64,000 nt of DNA from Tetradesmus obliquus. Taxonomy: Eukaryota; Chlorophyta; Chlorophyceae; Sphaeropleales; Scenedesmaceae. Location: positions 3,782,001 to 3,846,000 of the forward strand of contig CP126203.1 in the NCBI GenBank assembly GCA_030272155.1, given 5' to 3'. The notes beneath the pieces are model-generated. The model was not told the DNA's origin. It did no database searches and was given only the letters and a program-made list of their open reading frames with translations. Made by a program: the position numbers and the translations under genes. Within the stretch, counting starts at the first letter, position 1, and every line of letters starts with the position of its first letter. Shown here piece by piece: positions 44,109-55,102 of this stretch.

Positions 44109-46109
44109 CAGCTTCAAGCCGAAGGCGGGTTATGGCAGGTCAAGGGTGAGTCTTGCCAATGCTTGATGAGACTGTGCGGCTGATTTGAGGAGTGCATCCA
44201 GGGGGCGGCTGATAAATCAAAAGAAACGTTGCACGGCGGCGGCTGCCCAGAGCTACAGGGTGGCAGAATGCAGATGCAGCAGGCGCAAAGAGTACGCAAT
44301 TGCTGACAGAGAGATTGCAAGCGGATGCATGTTTGCTTCCGGTTGGATTCTAAGGTTGTAGTGCAGCTCTCACAGCAAGAAAAGAAGAAGACTGGTGGCA
44401 AGGAGCACTTGTGTCACACCTGGTCACACCTATCTGGTGTCATACATGGGGTGGTGTTATACCGGTGTGGACGTGGTACTGAAAACTGTTGCCCTGCTGT
44501 TACCATTTGAGTGTACATAGTACAGCTTTTCACCAAGCTTGTTACCAAGCCTTTTGTTACCCATCAAGCCATAGCATCAACCAAGCCTTTTGTGTTGCTT
44601 GTTACCAAGGAAGGTGACCAAGCTTGTCACGTCGTTCAGTGCATGTGCAAGTTGGCTCTGGCTCACGTTACATAGCTTTAAAAACAGCAGCTTGTTGTAA
44701 ATAGGACGATTCTAAGCATGGTAAAAGCATAACTGCGCACCTTGTTGTGTGTGGCGCCTTCTGTGCTGCAACTTCTTTTGCATACCGTGGGGGTTTGGTG
44801 TTTAGACAGCAGGCTTTGTATATACTCAGCAGTTTGTGTCTGCACATATGGCAATGTACAGTGCTGACCACCGCCATGCATACACATGTGCTGTGCCCTT
44901 TCATCATGAATCATGAAGGTGCTGTGCTTTGTCGATTCATGAAGATGCTGTGCTTCATGAAGATCCTGTGCTTTGCTACAGTCTCATACAACTGTTTGCG
45001 TGGAGCAGTGGTGTGCAGGTTGGCTGCTAGGTCGCTTGCTGACTATTCTGTTCATGCCTGATTGATTGAGGACTTGAATCACAAATCAAACTCGCATGAA
45101 CAGCTCAGAAGCATGTTTTACAGTTCATGTGCTGCAGGCATGCCAGCCTCATCTGCTGCATGCATGCCCAGCCTCTTTGAAGCCTGCCCACTGCAGTGTG
45201 GCCAGCAGTCAGCAGAACACCAACGCGGAATACATCCAGCAGACGTGTCCATAATTATCAGTGTTGTAAACTGCATTATTGCTGAGTTAGGGGATGAAGC
45301 AGATGCCTCGGCACGCAATGTGTGGTGGTGGAGCTGCACTGTTTATGCAGCTGGTGACAAAGACAGCACATGCTGACAATTTGACCCGACACTGTTGGTG
45401 ACGTTGGTGACAGTGGTGAGGTTGGTGGTTATTGGTAACGGTTGAAACTGGTGGTGTTGGTGCTGGTGTTGGCGCTCTGAGTCAATCATTGGTTGCCCAG
45501 AGATATGGTGTGATAGAACGCACCCCCTCAGGGGGGGGGGGTGTTCTACCGTAGCGCTGCCCGTAGAACGCCCCCTGAAACTGATGCTGTGTTCTACTTT
45601 ACGCAAACGACGATGACTGCGGCTTTTAGCGACTTCAATGACATCGTAACTATCTCATTTGGAGTTCTTGAGGATCAAAAGCCCTCCTATAACGCACTGA
45701 TATTAGTGATAGGTCTGGGTGGTTGACTGCAGTGAAACAGGTTCACCGATTGATCTAAACTGCATCATAGTATTCCTTATATAACATATTTGCTACTCTC
45801 AAGCTGCGAGAGAGAGAAAGCTGCACTGCAGTGCAGGGGTATGACAGGCTTTTGATTTGAAGGTGTTTGGTGTCACCCAACCTGCGTCCCATCACGGCCT
45901 ACGCTCCTTTGGCATGCACGCTTAACTTTAGTGGGACATGCGGCTACTGATTTGCATGTATGGATGCACGAAAAGCTGACAGCTGCTCCGTTTCCCTCAA
46001 TCAACCTACCGTGGCTGCGATCTCGCGGTCAGCAGTATGCTCAGCGATCCCGCTTTCCATTAGAAGTTATCTTGTCTAGTTGGTTGATGTGCTGCCAGGT
46101 TTTGAAGTC
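44109..46109. other. Intergenic region with short repeats
   Basis: Repeats of the form ACCAAGC-TTGTTACCAAGCC occur at 44530-44625, and GAAGATGCTGTGCTTCATGA at 44925-44975. A TGTAA at 44696-44700 could end the upstream transcript. The inverted-repeat element at 45513-45597 is listed separately. No gene is supported. Confidence 0.45.
45513..45597. repeat. Small nested inverted-repeat element
   Basis: ATAGAACGCACCCCCT (45513-45528) is complementary to the GGGGGGGTGTTCTAC arm ending near 45549, with a poly-G loop. About 12 nt later GTAGAACGCCCCCTGAAAC (45563-45581) and GTGTTCTAC (45589-45597) form a second pair with the same ends. The shared terminal motif is (G)TAGAACrC. Confidence 0.75.
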
Positions 46110-46691
46110 ATGGAGGCCAGCCAGCATGGTCAACAGGAACAGTCTTTGCCCCCGGTTACACAAGGACAGGCAACTGCAGTGCAGCACCACCTTCAGCAGC
46201 AGATGCTGCAGCCGCTCCAGCACCCACCAGGTTCACTTGATGCTGCACAGCTTAGCACTGCCCCTGCCATGGGTAGTGGCGCTTGCAGTGCCTCAGGGCA
46301 GCAGCTGCAGTCAGAAACAGGCTACAGGTATACACGATGTGCAGCCGGCGCTGGCATACACCATTTGCAGCAGCAGCAGCAGCAGAGGCAGCAGCAGCAG
46401 CACCTACAGCAAGCACCATTGCATGCTGAGGCAGCTGCTGCCTTCACTGCCTTACAAGCAGGACAGGCTGTGGCTGCTACTGCAGATGCATGTGCTGCTC
46501 AGCACATGGCAGGCCTGCAGCACCAAGAGGCACCCATGAGCCTGCCATGGGCTCAAAAACGAGCCATGTTGCCGTCATGTAACATACAAGAGGTTGTACG
46601 CCACGTGTTATGGTCAATGGCGACAGCACGATGTGTAGGTGACTCTCTCAGTCGCCGCGGACTGACTTCCAGTTCGTCGCCCCCAGCTTAG
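46110..46691 (+). CDS. Possible Gln-rich protein, single-exon frame
   Basis: An open frame of 193 residues runs from the ATG at 46110 (MEASQHGQQEQ). It is rich in Gln, Ala and His, with two Q blocks (HLQQQQQQRQQQQHLQQAPL). The end is LSRRGLTSSSSPPA. It has no known domain. In this CAG-rich genome such frames can arise by chance; the even composition outside the Q blocks (LPWAQKRAMLPSCNIQEVVRHV) argues mildly for a gene. It could also be one exon of a larger gene. Confidence 0.35.
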   Translation: MEASQHGQQEQSLPPVTQGQATAVQHHLQQQMLQPLQHPPGSLDAAQLSTAPAMGSGACSASGQQLQSETGYRYTRCAAGAGIHHLQQQQQQRQQQQHLQQAPLHAEAAAAFTALQAGQAVAATADACAAQHMAGLQHQEAPMSLPWAQKRAMLPSCNIQEVVRHVLWSMATARCVGDSLSRRGLTSSSSPPA

Positions 46692-47463
46692 TCACTAACA
46701 ATGGTGCACTGTCGTGACACTGCAGCAGCACGTGCACTGCAGTCGCTGTGCAGCTATGCTTGCATATAGAGCAACTTCATATGACGGATGATGTGTTTCA
46801 TGGCGTTCTGCATGTTTGTGCCACGTGCATTCAACAGAACCTGCCAGCCAGCTCTCAGAGCTTAGAGTTCGGAACATTTGACTTTGACCACTTCTGATAA
46901 GAGTGAGATCCGTGCTAGACCGGCTTCTGTTGTGGACCTGCCCTGACCATATCGTCTTCAATTACAACAAAAAGAAAATTCAACAGCATTGCGGCTGTGT
47001 ATCTCAAAGGGGATGATGTAACGGCAGGCAGAACGGTGTTACTTGCAGTGTAATCAGCTCGCGAAACGGCGCTGGGCAGGGACTCGACAGCCAGCCCAGA
47101 TACTTCATAGTCCGTTAGTCGCCCATGTACACCAACTGCAATAGATACTAGACACGTCTGCGCCTTTGCTAGTCGCGTTACATTGACTGTTACACTGTAC
47201 AGCCGCATCAAGAGGCGCTCCTGCAAGCTCTGCGCTAGCAATTCAGCTGACACCACACGCTGGAATCGTCAAAATATTATCGCGTGCTCATTAACAGCTT
47301 CACAGAAAACATACATCCTCCTTGCCCGGGCCCTCGTGTCCCTGGGCTTCTTGTCGCACCCTTTATTGAATGATTGCTGCTGCTGGTGGCTTTAAGGGCT
47401 GCAGCAGCGTTAGCTGTGCAGAGGCCTGGGGTCCCGCAGTGGATGCTGGCCTGAGCAGGGGCG
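46692..47463. promoter_or_regulatory. Upstream region of the TBC gene
   Basis: There is no supported coding sequence. The stretch just before the ATG (47300-47463) is GC-rich and probably 5' UTR. A 113-residue minus-strand frame at 46915-47256 has no recognisable features. Confidence 0.35.
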
Positions 47464-49195
47464 ATGGCCTCCCAGCTCAAGGACGCGTATGGATTCGCGC
47501 TGCTGGCAACGGGGGAGGACCAGCGGCTGTTGCAGGCTTCATGGGCTGCTGTAAGTGAGATCGACAGAAACGGCCCAGCCTGCCTTGCTGGGTGATTTTG
47601 ACGACATAACGAGTCTGCCCAGCAATTGCTGTGCCTCGTTAATTATCATCACAGTTCGGCTGTCCTTAGCCAGCTCACCTTCCGACCTCCTCTCGCATGA
47701 CTTCATCCGTGTCTACCCTCACCTCTGTTCCTCACATCACGGATGCCTCATTTCTGCTCTGCAGGCAAAGAAAAGGGCTGACAGCTGGTCGGCGGTTAGC
47801 AAGCAGCTGCGCAGCACAAGCAGCAGCTGCAGTGATACAGCATCAGGCCCAGACCAGCGCCGCTCACTGGCCCTCAAGCCACTCGTGAGGCGAGGCATTC
47901 CCTTCGAACTCCGGCCAACGCAATGGTTCCAGCTCTCTGGCGCAGCAGCGCGCCAGGCAGCAGCAGGCAGCGGCTATTATGCCAAGCTGTCTGGCATCAA
48001 TGGCCTGCCAGTCAACATGCTCCTGCAAGTCAGTGAGGACTTATCACCTGGCATCTTCCAGTTTCGCACACACCCACTGTTCAAGAAGCAGGAGGGCATG
48101 GATGCAGTGCGCCGCATCCTGTGCGGCTACCTGCAGCACAACCCCGCAGGTGAGCAGTGTGTGTTGTTTAAACTGGTATGTTGTGTCAAGCAGCAGCAGC
48201 AGCAGCAGCAGCAGGAGGGAGACATGGTGACACATTGACCTGCTAGTGTATGTTGGCATGCATGCAGCACAACCCGGCAGGTGCGCTGCGCATGTCCATG
48301 CACAGAGGCATGGTGGCATCCACCAGTGCAGTAGGCCAGCCATGCAAGCTTGGGTCTGAGCTGCTCCAGCACCAGCTGCTGCCCTGCTCTTTGTTCAAGC
48401 GCACCTTCTGCATCAGCTGCTGGTGTGGGCCTGTTGAATCAGTGGTTGCGTGCTGCAGCTGTCTTGGCAGGTGACCCAAACAGGTGCACCGGCTGATACA
48501 CCTGCAGCATGCACCTACTCGCTTGCGCATTGGTTGTGGACCGGCTGTAAATGTGCTGGACGCTTGCAAAAGTGGCAGCTGCTTGTAGTGTTGCTTGAGG
48601 ATAGGCGCACAGTTTCAGGCACAGCAGCGGCTGTAGTGCATGCAACAGGCGTTGCTTGATCTGCTGCTAGCATAAGCAAGAGGCGCTGTCATCAGCTACC
48701 GTATTCAGAAACTGCAGAGCGCATCAACTTGCGTTCGGTGGTCTCCTGGCTGACCTGCTGCTGCTGCTGCTGCCTCCTCTGAGGCTACTTCAGGGGCCTG
48801 GCGCACATCGCGGGCTTCCTGCTCATCGTGATGGGCTGCTGAAATATCTTCCTTACACTGCTGTTTTTGACTGTTCTTTTGTATGTTACTTCTGCAGGCT
48901 ACTTCAGGGGCCTGGCGCACATCGCGGGCTTCCTGCTCATCGTGATGGGCCTGGACAGCGAGCAGCAGGCCTTCTGGACGCTGGCCGCGCTGCTGGAAGA
49001 CAAGCTCTTCCCCTACTGCAGCGGCCAGGTGCGTTATTATACTGTTGTTTATGTTTATGCCACATGATACAAAAATCATTTGCGTAGATGCATTGTACGT
49101 GATTAGTTGGCTGCGCTGCTGGAGGACAAGCTCTTCCCCATGAACTTCCTGCAAGCCATTTATAGCCTGTGCATTGCTGCCACTGCTGCCCCTCA

Positions 49196-49226
<31 letters not shown>

Positions 49227-50142
49227 CCAGGGTGCCCACGGCACCCTAGTTGCGCTGCGCATGCTGCGGCCTTGGTGGCTGTGAAGCTGCCCAAGGTGGC
49301 AACCCACCTCGCCACATTCAAAACACAAGAGGCTTGAATCCTCAACTTGTGTATGCTGCTGCTGCTGCTGCTGTTGCTCTGTTTTCGTCTTCAGGGTGCA
49401 CACGGCATCAAGGTTGAGCTGCACGTGCTGGACACGCTGGTAGCCCAAAAGCTGCCCCAAGTGGCCACCCACCTCGCAAAGCTCTGATGAAAAGATTCAA
49501 CAACCAAAGCCTGACTTGTTAATCATTGTATGATGCTGCTGCCGCCGCTGTTGCTTTGTTCAGGGTGCTATGGCATCAAGGTTGAGCTGCGCGTGCTGGA
49601 CACGCTGGTAGCAAGATTTTCAATCATAGAGCTTACATCTCATTAGTATGCTGCTGCTGCTGCTGTAGGGTGCCTATGGCATCAAGGTCGAGCTGCGCGT
49701 GCTGGACACGCTGGTCGCCAAAAAGCTGCCCAAAGTGGCCAGCCACCTCGCCAAGCTGGAGACCAACTCCACAGCAGTCACCCCCAGCTGGCTCTCCTCC
49801 CTGTTCACAACCACCCTGCCAGCTGAGGTCACAGCGCGCATCTTTGACTGCCTGCTGCTTGAGGGCAGCAAAGTGCTTCAGAGGGTGGGGCTGGCTCTGC
49901 TGAAGCATTATGAGGCCAGCATCTGTGCAGCATCTCACCCGGCTCAGCTCCGCAAGGTGCTGGACAGCCGTGCTGCAAGGCTGTATGATGCAGAGTCGCT
50001 GCTGAACACTGCTTTCAAGGGTGTTGGGGCGATGCCGACTGCTGTGATTGCGGGCGTGCGCAGCGCGGCTGCTGCTGCTGTCGATGCGCAGATGGAGGAG
50101 CAGCGGCGGCGCCTGGAGCTGATCGTGTGCCGCACGCACTGA
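47464..50142 (+). CDS. TBC-domain (Rab-GAP-like) protein
   Basis: Exons 47464-47550, 47765-48149, 48898-49028 and 49669-50142 join in phase to 358 residues, a usual length for small TBC proteins of the GRTP1 type. The domain begins at LKPLVRRGIPFELRPTQWFQ (about 75) and continues with NGLPVN, a DAVRR segment equivalent to the IxxDxxR arginine-finger motif, LQHNPAGYFRGLAHIAGFLL, FWTLAALLEDKLFPYC, the LxxLxxxKLPKVASHL helix and WLSSLFTTTLPAEVTARIFDCLL--G-KVLQRVGLALLKHYE. TBC proteins stimulate GTP hydrolysis by Rab GTPases on endomembranes. The catalytic glutamine of the usual YxQG motif is Arg here (YFRG), so GAP activity may be reduced or lost. Echoes flank exons 2, 3 and 4. Confidence 0.88.
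48250..48292 (+). repeat. 3' junction echo of TBC exon 2
   Basis: ATGCAGCACAACCCGGCAGGTGCGC repeats the exon end and donor (CTGCAGCACAACCCCGCAGGTGAGC), about 130 nt downstream. The CCC/CCG change is silent. Confidence 0.7.
48783..48840 (+). repeat. 5' junction echo of TBC exon 3
   Basis: GGCTACTTCAGGGGCCTGGC, GCACATCGCGGGCTTCCTGC, TCATCGTGATGGGC is an exact copy of the first 55 nt of exon 3, 115 nt upstream. The acceptor is degraded (CTGAG). Confidence 0.92.
49106..49145 (+). repeat. 3' junction echo of TBC exon 3
   Basis: TTGGCTGCGCTGCTGGAGGA, CAAGCTCTTCCCC repeats 48981-49013 with silent changes (GCC/GCT, GAA/GAG). It lacks the donor. Confidence 0.82.
49228..49618 (+). repeat. Three 5' junction echoes of TBC exon 4
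   Basis: CAGGGTGCxxxGGCATCAAGG, TTGAGCTGCGCGTGCTGGAC recurs with exon-start equivalents at 49564, 49395 and 49231 (real 49669); intervals are 105, 169 and 164 nt. Each keeps the acceptor CAG, often after a CTG tract. The farthest is the most diverged. Confidence 0.93.
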
Positions 50143-53100
50143 GCTGCCGCGCGTGGCCCGCATCGTTAGTCTTGTGCTGTGCAGCAGCCTCTTGCACCGG
50201 CACACAGGGAGCAGTGCAGGGCCTTTGTGTCGGTGACGTCTTTTGGCCTGTTCCTCAGCAGCAGGAACGTGCTTCCGGGTTGTGATGATGCCTGGTTGTT
50301 GCGTTGTGAGGACGCAAGCAGCGTGTCTGATGTGATGGCGTGACGCGCCTGCAGCGCCTGTGAGGATCATCTGACGTATAATTGATTTGACTAGCGTGAT
50401 GGCTGTGTGTGCCGCGGATGTGTCACCTGTGCACATGTTGCAATACCAGCTGCCTTAGCTTGGTGGATGAGCAAACGCGGGCAGATTCAGATAGTCCCTT
50501 TACAAGAGAATGCTGCTTTGCTAGTGCTAGCAGGCTAGCCCTGCCAACCCCTTACTATTTAATTGATTGATTTGATCTAGGGTGATGTCTAGAGTTGGGC
50601 TGATGTGTCTGCGGCAGCAATGCATCCAAAAGGCCTTGAAAAAGGTCTTCCACCGCACTAGCTAAGAAGGCGTGCTTAGTTCATGTTGGTGCATGGCACG
50701 GTGTTGACCGAATTAGCAACGATTACCTAAAGCATCCAGCAGTTGGCAGCACCCTTGTTGGCTGCACTTTGCATAGTACCTGCTTGCGCGGCTTAATTGT
50801 GGTGCTGGTGGTGTCTTTTCCGACATACCATCTGATGCTGTGACTATAGCTTCTGTTGCCATGCGACACATTGCAGGCGTGTGGAATGATCCGCTGGAGT
50901 AGTTGTTGATCAGTCAGCAGGAGGCGCTTGTGTGCTGCCTTCGCTCTGCTGTGTGCTCTACAGAGCAATTGCGCAGCCACTCGGCGTCAGCAGCTTTCCT
51001 GCTGTGGCCACGCGTCCGGTTGAAATTGTCTGCAGCTTGCGTTGCAGGCTGTGGGCTGTGGCTGTTTGCATGCCCCCTGCATGCTGCCGATGTGCATTGG
51101 GCTACTGCTAATTGCGCCTGTAGCTCCTTTGCATACATTGAACCACAGGCAGTGGCAACGGGTGAATGTGGCAATGACGCTTTGCCGCTCCTCGTGAGTC
51201 TGTGGTTGTGCATAGCATGCCGCCTTTCGTTTAGTGTACGGTACACGCTCAGCTGCTTTTCAGCAGCTGGCTACCGGTATCACCTCCGACAGTTTGTTGT
51301 GCATAGTGCTTCTGGCTGCTGGCTACTGGCTTGCCCCCTGGTTAGCCTATGGCTCTGCAGGCGCCCGTTAGCAGCATTATATGCTGCAGTTGCTGTGCGT
51401 CGCCCACAGTTTGCTGTGCTCGTTTCAATGTGATCATGGGACAGGCTGTGCCGCTGCTACATATGTGTATGTATTCATGCCCGTGTTGTGCTGCTCCTCA
51501 TTTCACAATGTGGCGCCCGTAAAGCACCCAACACCTAGAGGTGTGGATTCATCCGGGCTCACACGTCTCTGTACATGGCAGGGCAGGTTGTGCTGCTGGT
51601 GCATGCACTGCGTTCTATCATCAGGAACTGCTGTAGAAGACAGCAGTGACGCTGCGTTCTGCAGCTGCAGCCTCATTCCTAGGCAGCCAGTGGTGCCATC
51701 TACTGTGCAGAAGGGATGCAGATGTGAGGCACTTGCAGATGTGAGGCACTTGGGAGATGGATGTTATCTTATGCAGCTGGGACGGGGGGCGGATGTCATT
51801 TACACTCTCTCTTTGTCTGCTGGGGCTTTCGATGATCGTGTGTTTGCCCGCTGTGTGGGATGCGGTGCCTTGCATGTTGAGGCAGGTGTGGCTCAGTTGA
51901 AGTTGGTTGAATGGCTCAGCTTTTGAAGCACGGAGCTGTGGCGTAGGAGGTGCTGCTGCAGCACATTCTGGTGTGCATTGACGCCTGCTGCTCTCTGCAT
52001 TGCGGGCGGTTGCTGGTTGTCTGACATGCATGCCATATGAGTGACTGGTCTGTGATCGCAGCCCAGTCTGTGTGAGACAGGCAGGATGGTGTGCATGGTT
52101 GGGTCAGTTGTGCTTCTTCTTCTGCCGATGTCCTGTCTCTGGTGTGTGTTCTGCCTGTGCTGTTTTCTGTTCTCCTGGTGGGATTAAGTGTGTGTTTTGT
52201 TGCCTGCAGTTGTCTGCAGGGATGTGGCATTGTGCTGCTGCGCGCTCAGGCGCTGGTTGGCGCTAGCTGTGCTCAGCAGTACTTGCTGCACGTTGCTTGA
52301 TGGCCATATTGTGAAGGGTGCTGCGGTTGGGCATCACAGCAGCTGGAGCTTGTACTCGCTTTGACAGGCTGCCAGGCCGTCTGTGCAGTTTGAGACCCAA
52401 CTGCTGAACTCGTGTTCGTTGGCTGGGCCTCAGTAAGCAGGCAGTGTTTTAAATGTTCCGACTGCGGATCATTCTGCAACTGCAGGCGCTGCTGCTGGAA
52501 GTGGCTTGGCAGCTGTTGAAGACTTGTTTGTGTACCCCGGCCTGTGGGTCGCTTGTGTCTGTTGATGTGTTGTGTTTTGGTTGTTGTCTTCGCATGTGTT
52601 GTTCTATGGCTGGCAGCAGCTGTATGGTGATGGTGCACTTGCACGCATGAGGTTGCAACCATTCTTTGGCTTCACTCAGTAGCTTGTGTTTAAACAACCA
52701 CAAGTGCTGCTGTGCATGCTTAAGTCGGTCATATGAATGCGAGCAGGCAGCGCTTGAGAGTGCATTGGTTCACTCACCGCTGTTGTTACCCGTGAGATAA
52801 TAACATGCACATGGAGGCAATTCCCTTTCAGTGCGTCTGTATTCTATGGCGCTGCTGCCGTGTGTTGGATCTGACTGTCACTGTTGCACTACAGCTGTTG
52901 CTGTCTACGCTACCAAGGAGCGCAACAGCTAGCTGTTGTGCTGCAATGACTGTGTCAACTGCGTGCAGTATATAGCCACACAGCGGAAGTGGAAGTGCGG
53001 GAGGTAGGCCCTGTGGCTGCTGCGTAGCACGTGTTATGCCCAACACAAGCCCTGGGTAGCAGCTTGTAATGAGCTGCTGCAACTGCCTCTGTGCGCATGA

Positions 53101-54234
53101 GAGGTGCTGGAAACTGGCGGTGTGTGTGTGGCTTGTGAAGGCGCATCACTTGCCTCGAGGTGGCTTGATGGACGAGCATGGCATGAATGCGGTGATGATG
53201 GTGCCTGCAGGACGTGCTTCAAGGGGCATTCTATTTGTCTGCTTCTGTCCAGTCTGGAGCGCGTGCCAGGGGCTGTTTGTGCCGAGGTGTGTCCAGGGAC
53301 ATGCACTGCATGGCATGTAGCGTGAATGCGGTGTTGATGTCGCCCGCAGGAGGCTCCTTGAGGCATTTCACATGTGTCTTTCTGCTGTTGTCCAGTCTGG
53401 AGTGCGTGTGTGGGGTTCTGTGTGTTATCAACCAACTCAACTCAATCAGCGGCCTGAAATGGCCCTCCTTGTGGGATGCCTGTCACTGCTGTTGGCAAGT
53501 GACAGGCACCTTATCACTCAAGGGTTTGTAGTGGTGTCTGAGCATTGCAACACAATCCTGCTGGCGCGTGTAATTTGCTGGCATACTTGGGTTGTACGGA
53601 TGTACCCTCATCCTGTGTGAAACACCACCACGTGCTAGCAGCTGCGGAACATCAAAAATCACCAGCATGTTGCAGCTCTTCTCACAGCAATGCTGCTGCA
53701 GCGGCGGTGCTGCTCAACAGTGTCAGGAAACAAGGCCGCTGCAGCCTGCAGCAGCAAGCTTACCCTGTGCTGGCCAGCAGTGCTGGCCTCACCTGGGAAT
53801 AAAGCTCGTTAGCGTGTTTATGAACGCAATATCACACTAGGATCCTCCAGCTTACATGTATTGAGACGCAGGCGCGTTGCCCTGGGCAGCAGGGATGGCA
53901 GTACACCTGAACGCTGTACAGCATATATAGCAGCGTGCTGTTACGGCGCATACAAGAACCCACAGTCGCGATCAAAGTTGATGCATGTTTATAATGGTTC
54001 AAAATTTTATAAAGCCACGCAGCGGCTGGAAAGCAAAGTGACATACGCGTCTCGAACAATCGCTAGTAAGGCTGCTACGCCCTACATCCGGGTGCCACGC
54101 CGCTCGTTGCTGCAACGCGCGTTCACTTTCAACATCTGCTCATCTCCGCCTGCTGCTGCTTCGCACCCAGTTGACTGACCGTAGCAGTCACCAGACTTGC
54201 CAGTTGCCAAAAAGCGTGCTGATCGCTACTCAAC
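50143..54234. other. 4.1-kb intergenic region, possibly with an undetected gene
   Basis: I cannot support a full exon series. Two segments (53184-53280 and 53323-53420) are echo-like copies of each other around an acceptor-like CAG. This suggests an unrecognised transcribed exon. A 181-residue frame at 51381-51926 is Cys-rich without a known domain. A short direct repeat GCAGATGTGAGGCACTT lies at 51717-51750. Confidence 0.4.
53184..53420 (+). repeat. Echo-like pair without an assigned gene
   Basis: GTGAATGCGGTG-TGATG, the following CCTGCAG/CCCGCAG and GTCCAGTCTGGAG-GCGTG occur at 53184 and 53323, 139 nt apart. The spacing and the CAG in the middle match the junction echoes of known genes. 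Confidence 0.7.
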
Positions 54235-54687
54235 ATGGCCCTGCGTCTGCTACTGAGTGCCTGCAAGCAGCAGCAGCCGCTGCTACTGAAGCAGCTGCTG
54301 CCAGCAGCATGCGCAGCACTGCAGGCAGCACCCACAGGATTCCAGGGTAAGGCATCAATCATGTGCTGCTGCCATGCTCTAGCAGTCAAGCTCTCTGCTT
54401 CTGACTCTGCCTTGCCTTTCGCAACATCTGTTATGCACCTTTGAAGGCCTCACATGTCCAAGGCTGAATCTTGTTGATTGTGTGTCTGACCATGCTGCTG
54501 CTGCTGCTGCTGCTGCTGTACAGCCCCAGCAGCTGAGCTGCTGCAGCAGGCAAAAGCCAGCTTCACCAGCAGCAGCCTGACTCTGGCCCCTCAGCTGTCT
54601 TCTATCCTCACAAAGGAGATCAAGCACGAGAAGACAGTGTCAGAGAAGAGCGAAGTCGTGTCAGCAGTGAGTGTTATTGCATGCAAG

Positions 54688-54723
<36 letters not shown>

Positions 54724-55057
54724 CAGTGTCAGAGAAGAGCGAAGTGGTTTCAGCAGTGAGTGTTGTTGCATGCAAGGGCGGCGGCAGCAGCAGCAGCAGC
54801 AGCAGCATGAGAAGACAGTTTCAGAGAAGAGCAAAGTTGTGTCAGCAGTGAGTGGCATGCCTTACAGGTCAAGTACACAGCAGCTATTGCAGTTGGCATT
54901 GCACTAGATGGTGGCAGTTGCAGCAGCAGCAGCAGCAGCCAGCAGCAGTGCAGAGGGATTTGATTGCAGCAGTGAGGGGAGGCCATGCGCGGTCGCTTGG
55001 GCAGTGCGGCAGTAGTCGGCGCAGCGCGCAGCAGCTCTCGCTGTATACACCGCATGT

Positions 55058-55102
<45 letters not shown>

